From: Panorpa germanica
Lineage: Eukaryota; Arthropoda; Insecta; Mecoptera; Panorpidae
Reading direction: 5' to 3'
Assembly (NCBI GenBank): GCA_963678705.1
Contig: OY783206.1
Coordinates: 11,605,807 to 11,669,806 of the forward strand
DNA length: 64,000 nt
This document shows, piece after piece, positions 1 through 12,485 of this stretch (its first letter is position 1; each line of letters begins with the position of its first letter). Made by a program: the position numbers and the translations under genes. Below the pieces are notes generated by a model. The model did not search any database. It saw only the letters and a list, made by a program, of their open reading frames with translations, and was not told where the DNA came from.

Positions 1-315
1 GTATCAAATGTAGAGGAGAAGGGTTGTCGATTCCGTCTTTTAAATACCTCCCTTCAACAGTTGACACGTTAAATCCAAAGCATCTGATTGCAGCCGTTTG
101 AACCTGCGGACGCGTTTTCTTAGCCAGAACTATGTACCAATCACCACAATTTATGTTTTGCTACATTTAATCTATTCCCTTATTATTATGTGTCGACGTA
201 TCCATTCTCGAACAGTAACGGTGTGAATTACATCATCTACTGCGGAACATAAACCTGTAGGTTTCAATACAACTTCACTAGTTTCATTATCAAGCCAGAC
301 TCTTCTTCCAGTGCT
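1..315 (-). pseudogene. Broken coding remnant, family not recognised
   Basis: Read on the minus strand, two clean open stretches lie end to end in different frames. The upstream piece (315 to 172) contains RRVWLDNETSEVVLKP and DDVIHTVTVREWIRRH, then a TAG. The downstream piece (160 to the window edge) contains GDWYIVLAKKTRPQVQTAAI, then RCFGF and YLKDGIDNPSPLHL. Composition is clearly richer in G+C than the flanks and residue use is protein-like, which noise frames here are not. A stop and a frame change between the pieces, and another stop just upstream at 316-318, argue for a decayed gene or transposon protein. A short intron at the frame change is an alternative, but no good splice pair is visible. 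The 3' part lies outside the window. I do not recognise the family. Confidence 0.45.
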
Positions 316-318
316 CTA

Positions 319-1229
319 TCTTCTTGAAGCACGAGCAGCACCACCTTCTACCCTCTACCATCTAAAATACACCCATAGACGATGCCTTTTACACTACTAT
401 AACTTCACAGGAGTACAATAGTTCTGTATCCTACCGACTGCGCCGGCGACTGCCATCATCGACTGCTAACGTAGAGTCACCAAACCAAGAAGAGGTCGTA
501 GAATAGGTCTAGTTGTTTGATTGCAGTGATTCGTGAAATGGGGTCGTAATGTTATCGATAACGCGTCTGAACGACACTAGCGACAATATGCTTGTCTAAA
601 ATGTGTGGAAAATGGAACTAGGGAAACGAGAGAACGCTTTTAACTGGAATAATTCATCATCTAGACATTTAATGATTACTTATACGCTTTTAAATAATGT
701 ACTGTAATCTTTTATAACGTTCGATTTTATGCTAATTTTAAAGATACGTAGATTATACGTACATGCTCTCTGTATTTAGTTTGAACTGATTGTATCTCAT
801 CTAATTATAAATGGCGTTATTTTTAAGTATTCTTACGTTTATAGCTTTCTAAACAATATTTGTATTTTCAGTTTTTTCTAATCAAAATTTTGTATACTGC
901 TCGCTTGGTTTGAGATGCTACACAATATGTAAGTATATTACAGTTATCTAATCCAAGTTTTTTAGACCCCACGCAAAATCTATTATATCTAATAATAATT
1001 CAAGGAAGAAGTTGAAATTTTGTAATTTTAGGTTTTTTGTACTTGTTGCTAATTGAAATTAGCAACTATTATTCTTCAATGGGTTTTATTCAAATATCTC
1101 AAGTGCAGATAAGTAAAATTGTAAAGATCGGTCCTGCGGCATACAAGGACAAATTTACATTCTGACAAAGAACAATATTTCCAAATAAGTATGAAATCTA
1201 TGCAAGATATCTGAAACGATTTCTGAGCT
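319..1229. other. No gene recognised
   Basis: The part up to about 540 is richer in G+C and may be the decayed upstream part of the coding remnant at 1-315. The rest is A+T-rich with no open frame, RNA gene or repeat that I recognise. Confidence 0.4.
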
Positions 1230-1232
1230 TAA

Positions 1233-1902
1233 GACCTGTCTCAGTATGGCACCGTATTTAAGCGAATTTCTGCCGGACGTATTCGGGCTACTACGCTTTA
1301 CCTATCCGAACCATGTAAATGTAATGAGATCTCTCTGGAGCTCTCAGACTGCAAGCTACAAAGCCGTCCGAATACGGGCGGCACTACCTCGCACATTAGA
1401 ACCGAATAAAGGCGAATTTTATCCAAGCGTTACCACTACTACAACGATACCCTATCCGAACCTTTGTAAATGCAAAAAGCCGTCTCAGACTGGAGGGGAT
1501 ACCTAAGATCGCCTTTTGTTACGCTGCAATACGGGTCAAATGAAATCTATCGGCGACATGGGTATGTTCTGCATGCAGTTTATGTTTGTATTTAAGTGAA
1601 TCATGGACACGGATGCCGATACCAATACGATAGAACTAAATTTAAAGTCACGCCCACCAGAACTCAGATATATAATAAATGCTAAAGTCCCTTTAATACC
1701 AGTAGTGTATCGATAAAAATTAAAGTTAAAGTTTGCTCTCATGATAAATTATATTAGTGCTAAAGAACTCCAATACACCCCCTAATACACGACTACAGAC
1801 ATCTGTGACACACATAGGCGGTTTGCTTTGTAGCTTATCCAATCCGCCGATTTACGTCCGAATACGCCGTCGCTTAAATACGGTCCCATACTGAGGCAGG
1901 CC
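1233..1902 (+). mobile_element. PIF/Harbinger-like MITE, family H1, full-length copy
   Basis: The ends are inverted repeats: the left begins GACCTGTCTCAGTATGG and the right, read in reverse, GGCCTGCCTCAGTATGGG. Both continue into ACCGTATTTAAGCGA. The element is flanked on both sides by TAA (1230-1232 and 1903-1905). A 3-bp TWA target duplication with GGCC-type ends is the pattern of PIF/Harbinger elements. The same left end follows TAA in the copies at 27.5, 36.1, 43.1 and (reversed) 56.1 kb. There is no transposase, so this is non-autonomous. The interior carries a core around 1700-1790 (AGTAGTGTATCGATAAAAA...) shared with all longer copies. Confidence 0.8.
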
Positions 1903-2096
1903 TAATACTCAAACTAGCGGTCTTGAGGGAGAATTTTGGTGTCCTATCAATGTGTCTGCGTATGAAGAAAAAAATATATTGATATTCCTTTACAGCATTT
2001 AGAGAGAAAAATGAAACATTGTATATATAGATATGTCTATATTCATATATGCAGAGGCGGATTTAACGGCAGCGAATTGTATTTCTTTCTAATGAC

Positions 2097-2350
2097 ACCT
2101 AGTTTGGTTTGGTGCCATTTTAGTTACATACAAGTTCACAAAAGACTTGCACTTCAATTATAGTTCGCATCAACTTTATCTTCATTTGTATTCCGATAGA
2201 TGAAGTGGTTTCACCATTTGTTGCCGATAAAATACATACATTTCATATAAACGACTTTGATAAACTGAACTGTAAATGAACTCTTTCAAGACAAAAAAAT
2301 GCCACATGCATCTTCAATATGATGGCAAAGTGACTAAAATTTTTACTGGG
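2097..2350 (-). mobile_element. T1 MITE, diverged copy
   Basis: This is the reverse of the T1 consensus best seen at 51207-51460: it shares GAACTATAATTGAAG-type sequence near 2150-2170, the CGGCAAC/CCGATAAAAT stretch near 2220 and the terminal TTTTTACTGGG followed by TA at 2351. The left end is eroded. It is non-coding. T1 is a TA-targeting (Tc1/mariner-type) MITE, as inferred from the copy with an empty site. Confidence 0.7.
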
Positions 2351-2352
2351 TA

Positions 2353-4130
2353 GCCCAATATAAATTCAATATTTCTTCTGCGTTTGGAGTCTCAACCGCC
2401 CTAAATGCACTACTGTATATATGAACATATACACTCTTTTGTTAGGTCGTAAAAAGAATCTTTGTAAATGAAGATTTGATGATAAATCCGACAAGCGAGA
2501 TCAGCAAAAAATGAGAAAGTACAGGTTGATGAAAATGTAAGAAATAGCGTTTCTTGTTGTGAAAATGATTGTAAAGAATAAGTCTACGTCTGGAGATGTA
2601 ATTTGTAACTTAAACGAAGAAATAACAGACTAATTGAATAAAGGTTCGAGTTCGAATTATAAGTGACTTTAGTCCGTTGGGTATTTCAACATCTGTTCTA
2701 TCGACAATATAATATATAACGCTGTATAGAAAATTATATTTTCATTAGCTTTTCTAACATTTTGATGTTCCATCTGGGAAAGTTTTTCTTTGGTCTCAAA
2801 TCGCTTGAAGGAAATTAAATAACATTTTTAATTCAAATACGAGTTGTGTTTTTGAATTTGACAAATTAATTTTTAAAAAAATATTTATAATATTTTTTCA
2901 TTCATTTTTCAGCATCATTAATGTTAAAATATTGTCGTATTCGGGTTAGGTTTTTATATGGTCCCAGAGCTTTGCGGATATGTTAATCGTAGAAGCCGCA
3001 TTGTGATAATAATCAGTAAACCAATACGTAATGTCTAATAACAATATGTTGCCAAATCTTTTCTAAATAAAACTATATATTACAAAAAAAAATATTTGAT
3101 TTTTTTTTCATCTAGAACAAATTAGAACTTTTCCCGTGAACACCCTGTGCATCACCTTTTTTTAGAGAAGGCATCTATGTGCCTCCCACTTTTGTACACG
3201 CTACGATTTTTAAATATATTTACTTAGTTTTTCTCAGTGGACAAGCGCATACAATATACATCCTTGAGACATTTCCATATTTAAAGCTTTTCTTTAAACA
3301 TCTTACTTTCTCTTTCACTCTTTATCATCTATATGATTTCAAAGTAGAGACAAATGATGATAATATATTCTTTTATAAAACCTTCTTATCTCTGAATTAT
3401 GCAATGCAATTTCTTCTCTTGTGAGATTTTATATAATATTTTCATTTGTATATACATATATATTTTATCTTTTTATGTAAAAACTACTCTAAGGTTTCTT
3501 GCAATCTCTTTTATATTTTTCTTTAATAAATCTACATTGTTATTATACTTGAATTAAAAAAGAGAAGAAAAATTGAAATGAGAAATTCTAAGGTGTAAGA
3601 AAACACTTGGGATTAGCGTAATACTGATTTAAATAAAACATGGCTGACTTACCCGCCCAAGACGCCAGAGGTCAAGAACATTTCTCGGGAAAATACGCGA
3701 ATGGAAAATAAGTAGTAAGGGTATGATAAATTCGTTGAATTAGTTTGTTTTCTGTTTGCTTTATGCTAGCGTTTTGAATAATTCTTTAATAATTATAAAT
3801 GATATGTTTTAACGTAAAATGTCCACTTTTGTGATTTTGTCAATATTTTGTTATGTTGCCGTATATTGCAAGTAAAATTGCAGTATATTTTCCAAGGAAC
3901 GAGAATAGAAAAAATTATCGTTGTTGAAAATTACATTATTTGTTGAACGAAAGTAAGTACGAGTGTATGTACTTTTATTTAATTTTTAAATATAATCACC
4001 GCGTAACTTTTTAGTTCTTGACTAAACTTGTCAGCCTCTAAATGTGTGAAACTTATGGATTTGATTTATTAGGACGACACACTGAAACCAAAACCATGTA
4101 CACTTGCGATAAGTCTGTCTTAAACAAAGT
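2353..4130. other. No gene recognised
   Basis: A+T-rich sequence with homopolymer runs. Open frames such as the one at 3179-3424 have composition-driven residue content (F, Y, L, I) and no recognisable domain. Confidence 0.4.
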
Positions 4131-4135
4131 TTTTA

Positions 4136-4470
4136 GCGTTTATTATTTGATTGTTATAGAAAGTTATTAGCTTAAAACAATATATTCATTTAACAAATAT
4201 TTTACAATACATAATTTATAATTTATAAATATGCCTCAAACCCATACAATATAAACCCATACTCATACTGACTTTTGTTTTCCTATTTCTCAGCTTTTGC
4301 ATTCTACTTTAAATTCTTCTATCGTTGTTTCTTTAATAACTGCATTATTTATAAATAATGGAACAGCAGCAAATAATAATGGAATCCATAGCAGGTATTG
4401 CGACATTTCTTTTGACCATCTTTGGTTTAAAAAACGTTTACAGGAGTCATATAATAATCTTTATGACAAG
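4136..4470 (-). mobile_element. LINE 3' end, family L1
   Basis: On the minus strand this ends in GCTAATAACTTTCTATAAC and an A-rich tail, matching the shared 3' terminus of the copies at 23.4, 24.7, 28.5 and 30.2 kb. Further 5' it aligns with the 30.2-kb copy through GAAGAATTTAAAGTAGAATG, the decayed end of the LINE reading frame. It is a 5'-truncated, dead retrotransposon copy. Confidence 0.6.
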
Positions 4471-4499
4471 ACAAGGTTTACTTTACTTTATTTACTATG

Positions 4500-7024
4500 A
4501 AAAGTGGAGTATAGATCCCTTTTAGGATGAGGATAGGAAATTTCGACTCGGGTAGCTTCCAATATACCTTTTATAATATCTTTATGGGCTTATGCGTTTT
4601 TATTTTAACAATCACTGCATTATATCTTTTATTGCATTTTTTTTGAAATATATATTTCGTCTATCCTAGAGATAAGAAAGAGTTCCTTCTATTAAAGGGG
4701 AACTGTACTTTATTATTGTGTATTATTTCCATATGTCTTCCCGTTGTATACCATCCTTACCCTTATCCTTATTAACTTTTAATTTTTAATTATATCCATC
4801 TCTTTGTAATCAAATCAAGAAAGTATAACTCTGGTCTGGGTAGTATAACTATCGCACTGGTGGAATGAAAAACTGAAGAATATTTAAATAAAGAATTTGT
4901 ATAAGTTATATATTATAAGGTAAGTTTTTAAACCACTATTTTCTCATTACTTCCTTCAATTTTGAGAGAGCACAAAAGCAATTTTATTTATAAAAGTCAG
5001 TGTAGATTTACGTTCACCTCTTTTAGAAATATGATTTGAGTTATGCTGTCGATTGGCTTGAGAAAAAAGAACATCAAACGTTGTTCCAGAAAATTGTCTT
5101 ATAGTGCAGCTTTTAATTTTCTAGCTTGCTACAAGCTAATTCCAAGATTCGACACTCTTTAATAGACGATAACTATAATCAATTACAGATCGTATGTAAC
5201 CTAACATTAATCAAGCTACCGCAACATAAAGATGTACGCAATAGACCCACGCCGACTAATCGAAATTGAAACTTTTTAATGATAGTAATTCCAGAATAAC
5301 GATTTCGTATTATCAGACAACATGCTTCACATTGTGATAGGCAACAAAATGGCTCCCTGCCTGTAAATATGAGGGTGTTTCGAGATAACTATAATAAAAT
5401 GGCTATCTTATCTGAATACACGATATAATAATATTCAGAGTAACATTAAATAAAACTTTATGAAACAGCTTGACACACCTTTTATACCGCAGAATCGTAC
5501 TCACTTTCAATTAGTGGTGTGCAGAAAAATCGAGCATATTTTTAATGTTTAGTTCAGTATCGGTAGAGAGAATATTTCCATTTTAGGCAAACTTTGGTTC
5601 GTCGTTTCTTTGCATCACTGAAGTCTTGTCTTAATATACATTTTCTTTAGTTAAATTTATATTCAAATCAAATTTGTTTGAATCAAATATTAAGTTCTGA
5701 TATCTTCACTAAAAATACATTTTACGATATCATGCAATTGAAAAATGAATAAATATTCTATCTGGATATGAAACGGAAAGGAAAACTTAATAGCTCTGGT
5801 TGTTAACAGGTTATTAATTATAAACGTAACCTGTATACCAGCACATTTCTAGGCTTTAATCCTAATCTTAAAAGTGTTAAGTTTGATTTGATTTTAAGTA
5901 ATCGAAACAAGACGTTTCTGAGATTATAAATGCAATTTAAAAAAGTGCATTCTTATACGGGCTGGGTTAAGGATGAAGATATCCTCTGAGGCTGATTTTT
6001 TTTAAGCCAATTGCGTGAAGGATAGGGAGCCATGAGATCATATATTTTGCAGCCTAATTATATTTTATTTAACGAAAAGTCCTGAACTTGAAAAATGTCT
6101 TATGAGTAAACGTAGACTTTCAAACCACCTATTTCCTTTTTAACGTAAAGAAGATGACACTATAACTTACTTTATTCATATCATGTTTTGTAATTTAAGA
6201 AATGAAGCATAAAGAAATTAACTACTGAGATGAGAATTTCATTTAAAATAACAATTTCTAATTCGTTTATGAATAGTTCTCTATTTCTCTTGGTGCATCA
6301 TAGTACTATATATAGGATGCTATCAGTAACACATTAGAATAATTTCGTCTTTTTCTTAGACAAATAGGGACAACAATATATAAATACATTAAACAAACAG
6401 AGACAACGCTAAATATTTTGTCGTCAGACAAACTTCTCGGTAGTTAGGTAAGTGAATATCTCGTACGAGTAACTATCGATGTATCATTATTATTCATATA
6501 ATAAACATCGATATATTGAGTGCTCATCCCTAATCCACATTTTCAGTTGTTTAATTTAACGTACGTTGTATTTTATTTAAAACAAATAAAAACTAAGCAT
6601 AAAATGTAACCGTTTAAATTTCATTGCAATAAAATATAAAATACATGACTTTTAAAATTCAGCATTAAAAAAAGTAATAAAAGTGAACGTGTACAAGTTT
6701 TATTCGACCCACGTTCAATGTTCAAACGTTCAGAGTCGAACGACAAATCGAATTATTAAAATACGAACCTTCGCCAATGCCAATGAAAATACCTTCGAGT
6801 ATAAATAAAATGGGTTAATTATTATTTGATTTAAAACGAACTCGTTTTCACTGAACTCTATACACAACAAACAAGATACATAAGATAATTTTAAATACAA
6901 TTTCGAAATTCCACCTGTTCCCAAAATCTCAAAACCACGAATTCCATGATTTTCAGTTTACTAAAATTATGAAATTATTTAACTTGTTCAATTTTATTTC
7001 CTACTTTCAACTTTTAACATTACA
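4500..7024. other. No gene recognised
   Basis: A+T-rich sequence. One TACGAGTA octamer lies at 6464-6471 inside the larger palindrome CTCGTACGAG. No repeat boundaries or coding frame could be supported. Confidence 0.4.
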
Positions 7025-7468
7025 TTATGGGCTTATGAATCATGATTTAATTTCTATAAAACTGTGCGATATACTGATAAAGTTGGCTACTATGACCTGA
7101 AATGTCCAATTATTTGTTAATAATTACTTTTATCTTAGGAGGCCAGTAATAATTAAAATAATCATATTTTCTCTTAAATTATTAAAGAGATCCAACGTTT
7201 TAGAAAATTCCAATTCATGTAACTCAAAGCCCGCTAAGTTGGCATCTCTTTTATAGAACACAATGTAAAAGAAATAGCACACTTAACACAGAACTCTTTT
7301 ACATATAATTAATAACTGATAACTATCCTTTAATAGTGCGACATGTTACGTCATAAATATGGCCGACATCAGTAGCGCTAAAACTGCAATTCAAATTTTT
7401 AATTGCTATATCTTCGTCAACATTTAGACATTTAGTAAAATAGAAACGCCATTATACATTTATTAACA

Positions 7469-7831
7469 TCTTAATATATATAAATTACGTGTCACGTTGT
7501 CTCTCCGCGATGGACTCCTAAACTACTTAACCGATTTTAATCAAATTTGTACACCGGGTGCAGTTTGATCCAACTTGAAAGATAGGATAGCTTACATCTC
7601 AATTTATTATTATCTTATTGCAAATTATTTGTCTATTAATTATCTGTATATGACATATGACATCAGGCGACGATGATGGCGACATCTGTTGACTAGATTG
7701 AGTAAATATTATGTTGACTAGATTGAGTAAATATTCTGTTGACTAGATTGAGTAAATATTCAATAGATGGCGCAATGTAATGTAATATGACAAAAACGTT
7801 AGTCACAGCAACGCGTGGCCGGGACAACTAG
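7469..7831 (+). mobile_element. Helitron-like non-autonomous element
   Basis: The element begins TCTTAATATATATAAATTAC and ends GGCCGGGACAACTAG. It sits exactly between an A (7468) and a T (7832). A TC start, a CTAG end and insertion between A and T without target duplication are the hallmarks of Helitrons. The inverted copy at 33001-33341 has the same ends and the same A/T flanks. The empty site is visible in the C copy at 34342-34972. I do not see a convincing 3' hairpin, so the class assignment is likely but not proven. Three 25-bp units at 7688-7762 are an internal expansion. Confidence 0.65.
7688..7762. repeat. Three 25-bp tandem units inside the Helitron-like element
   Basis: GTTGACTAGATTGAGTAAAT plus five bases starts at 7688, 7713 and 7738, an exact 25-bp period with almost no divergence. 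The sister copy near 33070-33095 has only one unit. Confidence 0.9.
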
Positions 7832-7889
7832 TCTATTTATATAACAATTAAAAAATCGACCCCTAAAAAATGAGTTCACAAGCCATTGG

Positions 7890-10220
7890 AGCACCTCTGT
7901 AATATATACCTGCTAACCAATCTGTAGGTATATTTGGTAGAAATCACTTTTTAAAAAGAATTCTAAAGTAATCAATTATAAAAATCTAAATTTACATTCT
8001 AATTGTTCACAGGTTAAACAAGATATTTATGAAAATATACACATTAAATAATAAAATATAAAAGTTTTTGAGTTAACCTCAAAAACAATAAACAAAATAC
8101 CTTTTGTAAAAATAACCTTTTTATCTACGGGACGTCTAAACACTTCAGCTCATTGGTTTTATTGGTTATTCTGTAAAAAGATGTTACAAAATACAATTTT
8201 TTTAAGAATAATTAAATATTTTCTAGTGTTACTTGTGAGCTTGTGAGGTAGTAAGCTTAACTCACTTCTCAAGCTTTACAATACACAACACAATTAAGTT
8301 CACGTTCCATTTTGTAAATTGGTCACAGATTCGATTTTAATCAGTTTAATATAAAGATAATACAAATTTGGAAATTCAGAAAAAAAGGAACTTACTTGCC
8401 ATTTCCTGCTTGCAGAGGCCCGTTTTAACGATTATTATATTTTCACACATTTCTATAAAGACATTTTCCAGCGCTGAATTTCTTGTGTGTGTTTGCTGAT
8501 ATGTATTTCGGTGCTTTTATTTTCTTAAATATCTAAAAATTGATGGAGATATAGCTATTTAAAATTTGAATTTCTTTTTACCGCTTAATACGTCACTAGG
8601 TTTGTATTAAAGTCTATAGAATAATAAGTAATCGATTTAATTTGTCGTTGTATGTTTCTAAGACAACTGTAATTAGTTTTTTTAGTTTATAATTGTCTAT
8701 ATTACTGTATATGGCTTTTTGGCCTTACAATCTGTTCCATTTATTTATCTTTACAATGTGTAAGTTAACAAGTTTAAGAACTAATTTCATTCTTTTAAAA
8801 ACTGTACTTAGTATATGAAGTTTAATTATGCATACGTATAATAGTTGCATAACAGAGAAGAAAATTCATAGAAGGGAACAGGGTAGGAAATGTGAAATGT
8901 GACAAATATGGGTTTGGTTTTTTTTAATATTTTCTGTCTTTAATGTTTAAAGAGTTAAGAATGACTAATTTAAACGCTAATAACTACTATGATATTGGAA
9001 ATTGAATAAAAGTACTTGGAAATTTAAAGTCTTGATAGCTAAATTTATCAATATACAGTGCAATTTTATAAAAATTTAGTTAGGGTTCACAACCCAATTA
9101 ACACATCACTCAATAAGTTTGTAGGATACCTTATAAATGGCGCTACTATTGAGTGATAAAGTAAATGATTTTATCGGCAAAATTATTTAGCTTAAAATAA
9201 ACCGACTTTAGTAGACTAGTGTATTACTGACTCAAGAAAACTTGTTAGAATATTTTTTATAACACATATAATAATTTATAGAATACGCCATAATATTCTT
9301 GTTACTAAAACAATAAATTAAAGAAAAAACAAGTAAAAAATATATAAACAAATAAAACAGACATATAGCAATAAAAATAAAAAAGGAAGAACTCTCATAA
9401 TTTAAAAAAAGTAAATAATAAATTATACACGTAAAGAGTCTAATTCCTTTTACATTCCTAGCGGGGTATTAAAGCAATGTCGCCAACTTAACAGCAGGAA
9501 TCTTTAGAAGTGTCATAACTAGCACCATATGAACTGTGAGGTCCATGGAAACAAACACAATAAAATTAAATAAAACATAAAAAAAAACACAAACGTAACA
9601 AAAGGTTGGTTACTGTTTAAACGTTTAAAGACAACGAAGTTAACGTTAGCGTTCACGTTAATTCATTTGCATATTTAGTGGCTCATTTATAATTTTTTGA
9701 CATTTCAGCAGAAACATGGGTTTATTAACACCATTACTTGCATCAGGGCCCCGGACTGTGAAATACGGGTTCCAGGGTAGGTGCTAGACAATTGGGTGTA
9801 TACAGATGTTATTGAACTTTGAGAAATGGAGACAAAAAGCCACCCATATTGTTTGTAGAGGTAGTTAGCACACTGTCTAGCCACTGTATACTCTGAGTTT
9901 AAGGTCTAATGACCAGTCTATTCCAAGTACATTAAAATACCTACATCAAACTATTTCGAAAAGTTAATGCGCCTTTATAACTAGCTCCTTAATCTAATGA
10001 ATCAATTTTTATTTAAAAATATTTTGCAAAAGGTTTGGACTGGGTTATTTTAACTAAGAACTATTGTTTTTAATATAATCAATATTAAAGTTAATACTCA
10101 TTTTTACGCTTAGTTACAGTCACAGTAACAATTCACAAACGATTAAAGTATAAAAACCCGGTATACCGGGTAAAAAGTATACCATCCCTAATTATGTAAA
10201 CAAAATTAATCCTACAATAT
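7890..10220. other. No gene; a partial C-family match and a small palindrome
   Basis: Around 8495-8625 the sequence GGTGCTTTTATTTTCTTAAA through GAGATATAGCTATTTAAAA and TACGTCAC resembles the middle of the C family, suggesting an old fragment. At 9106-9155 TCACTCAATA and TATTGAGTGA face each other across about 30 bp. At 10156-10171 ACCCGGTATACCGGGT is a perfect 16-bp palindrome. Nothing coding is seen. Confidence 0.4.
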
Positions 10221-10227
10221 AACTAAC

Positions 10228-10575
10228 CCGGACAGCAGATTCTTCATATAGTTTGCACTGAGTATCTTCTGTCTCACGCAATAGACGATGTATCGCATAC
10301 TCCATAGTAGTTATATTGAGCAGCTACGTGCGCTGTGGAGAGCGCATGGGGAATATTTCTTCGAGCGAAAATAAGTTTTAATGAATTCGGCATAGAGATT
10401 AAATTTATTCCTTGCAACTTCCTAAGTATACAGTCAGTATGTAATTGGGGTATTATATGATATTTTGTGATTCTTGTTTGACTCTCTTTACTTTTGTGAT
10501 TTACTTTTTCAAGTTATGAATATTTGGTTGTGTAGCGGACGAATGCACTTAAGGAACAGCCGCTGTGGTTCAGTC
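10228..10575 (+). repeat. R repeat, copy 1 of an inverted pair
   Basis: This aligns along its length with the reverse complement of 20435-20745. Shared blocks include TAGTTTGCACTGAGTATC, TAGTTATATTGAGCAGCTAC, AATTCGGCATAGAGATTAA, CAGTATGTAATTGGGGT and ACTTAAGGAACAG. No open frame is conserved between the copies, so this is an interspersed repeat of unknown class rather than a gene pair. Confidence 0.7.
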
Positions 10576-10579
10576 ATAT

Positions 10580-12480
10580 TTGAAGTAAAAGACAAATTAA
10601 AAGACACACACACACACAAACACGGACGATGATCAATTGGAAAGAAATGAATTAGATTTTCAAAAACGCGCACGTAATTGAATGCAACGTTGTGTCAAAA
10701 TTTCAAATCAACACAACACACTGCTTTTCGAGTTTTGCAAGCACAAACATACGCAGACTGAATTTTCATATACTTGTATAAGAATTACTGTAGTAATAAT
10801 TTCTTTATAATTTTTTGTAATTAGAATTAAGGGTCTTTAAATTATATGTAAATGTAATAATGTATCTGGATCAAATAGGTTTTCTTTTAATTCAGGTTAA
10901 TTTGAAAACTTTATTTTAACAGATTAAGAACCTTTGCTGGAATAATGAATAAATAATAACTTTAAATATTAAAATCAAATTCATAATCGATAAGAGAATA
11001 TGAAGAAAATACAAATGCTGACATAAGTAAACGATAAAATGAAGGAAAAATAATGAATTGCTTCCGTACCAAGCACAAGAGAATTACATAAAGTATTTAT
11101 AGTTTAGTTTATAATATGCATAGTTTATTAATATGTAATTAGAAATTTTAGTTGTTTCTTTAGTCAATTTACTGCACTTAGAAAAGCACTTCAAATAGAA
11201 TTAAAGAATTAGAGTATAGTAACAAAGCGGGTTCAAGAATATTTTTGAAGTTAAAAAGAAAGCAATGCTTACAATATATTAGGTAGGTATTAAAAGTACA
11301 AAAGAGGCGTCTATATGCAAAGGGATGTAAGTGACAAAAGTAAAATTCTTCAGAAAACAAATTTAAAGTTAAGATCGTATAAGCGTTTTCGATCGATAAG
11401 TTGTAGAAATCATGCTTTAAATTAGAAATTTGTCCAAGTTTTCGCTTATATATCTGTGCCACAAAATAGTTCAGTACATCTTCTATCGTTTGCGCTGGTT
11501 ATCCCAAATTTTTAAAATTTGTCACTTACATCCTTTTTATTGTAGAAGCCTCATATATATCTGTATCTGTTTCCATTCTTCGATATAATAGTGTAGTGAT
11601 AAACATTAATGTAGAAACTTTCTCGCATATAAGAAATTCTTTATTCATGTTATTATTCTTTATAATATTAATTTAAATCAATGTTTTTATTTTAGTATAA
11701 GAAGAGGATAATTAAGTAGTATAAGAATGTGGGGAACATTTTATATATAGAGAAATAAATATAGTTACAACTGACACAATATGCGCCAGGATTACTGTAC
11801 ACGGAACCTAATTAACTGATGGCTTTACTTAAATCTTATTGACGGTACCAATAAATACAGACTTTATGTAGAAATAAATTACATAACATAAGAAACTTAC
11901 CAAATATACTTAGGTTACGTATTACGTCATAATAGGTCATAAATCTGTTTACATCGCATATGCTTACCCTTATTAATTCAGAAAGTATTTGTGCAGTCAG
12001 TATTCAACCCTTGTTCGTAATAACATCGGGGGATGGTCGATGGATTATATTTGCTAGTTTTTATTGCAATACTTTTTATAGTTCTAACTTTATTTTAAAA
12101 GCAAAGTTATTTATTATTATTTATATCCAATGAGACTCTGTTATAACTTCCGATAAAGGGAATCCGAGGTCGAACTGATAGGTTAGAATTTATGTTCATC
12201 TTTGTGTCTTGTCACCATTGTGCGTCTAGGCTTATGCAAAACTAGAATAATTTATTTATGATCATTGTCAGTATGGAATACAAGTTTCTAAAAATTATAC
12301 CATGTAATAAAATTTCATAATTCGTTGTTTATATATGCCGCCGTCTTCTGGCGTCTTCGATTTTCTACAATTTAAGTTTTTTAGAAGAAATAGAAAAAAA
12401 CATTGCTTGCATCAAACGCATAGGATTTATCATATCGAAATCCATCCAGATAAAATTGAGGGGACAACAACATCTTTAAA
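10580..12480. other. No gene recognised
   Basis: A+T-rich sequence with a short CA run near 10600. The minus-strand frame at 11178-11462 has no recognisable motif and overlaps nothing conserved. I treat it as chance. Confidence 0.4.
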
Positions 12481-12485
12481 ACGGC

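Larger units (their letters stand above)
7027..7886 (-). mobile_element. C-family MITE copy interrupted by a Helitron-like element
   Basis: Compared with the intact copy at 34342-34972 this lies in reverse: it opens with ATGGGCTTATGAATCATG, has the TTAATTTCTATAAAACTGT, TATGGCCGACAT and TAGCGCTAAAACT stretches in order, and closes with AAAAATCGACCCCTAAAAAA then CACAAGCCAT. The right third is split by the element at 7469-7831. There is no coding capacity. The superfamily is not certain: the 34-kb copy has a TA duplication, but this one does not show it cleanly. Confidence 0.75.

Noticed and set aside
1246..1506. A shared open frame (YLSEFLPDVxGLLRFTYPNH) at 1246, 43077 and 56084 that looked like a conserved small protein
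   Set aside because: It begins in the terminal inverted repeat of the H1 MITE. The related copies at 27.5 and 36.1 kb do not keep the frame, so nucleotide identity of a recent MITE explains it.
7688..7762. CRISPR-like regular repeats
   Set aside because: Units are directly abutting without spacers and lie in a eukaryotic mobile element.
9106..9155. TCACTCAATA / TATTGAGTGA pair as a complete tiny transposon
   Set aside because: No target duplication, and related sequence at 28.82 kb continues into a longer element, so it is more likely an internal deletion relic.
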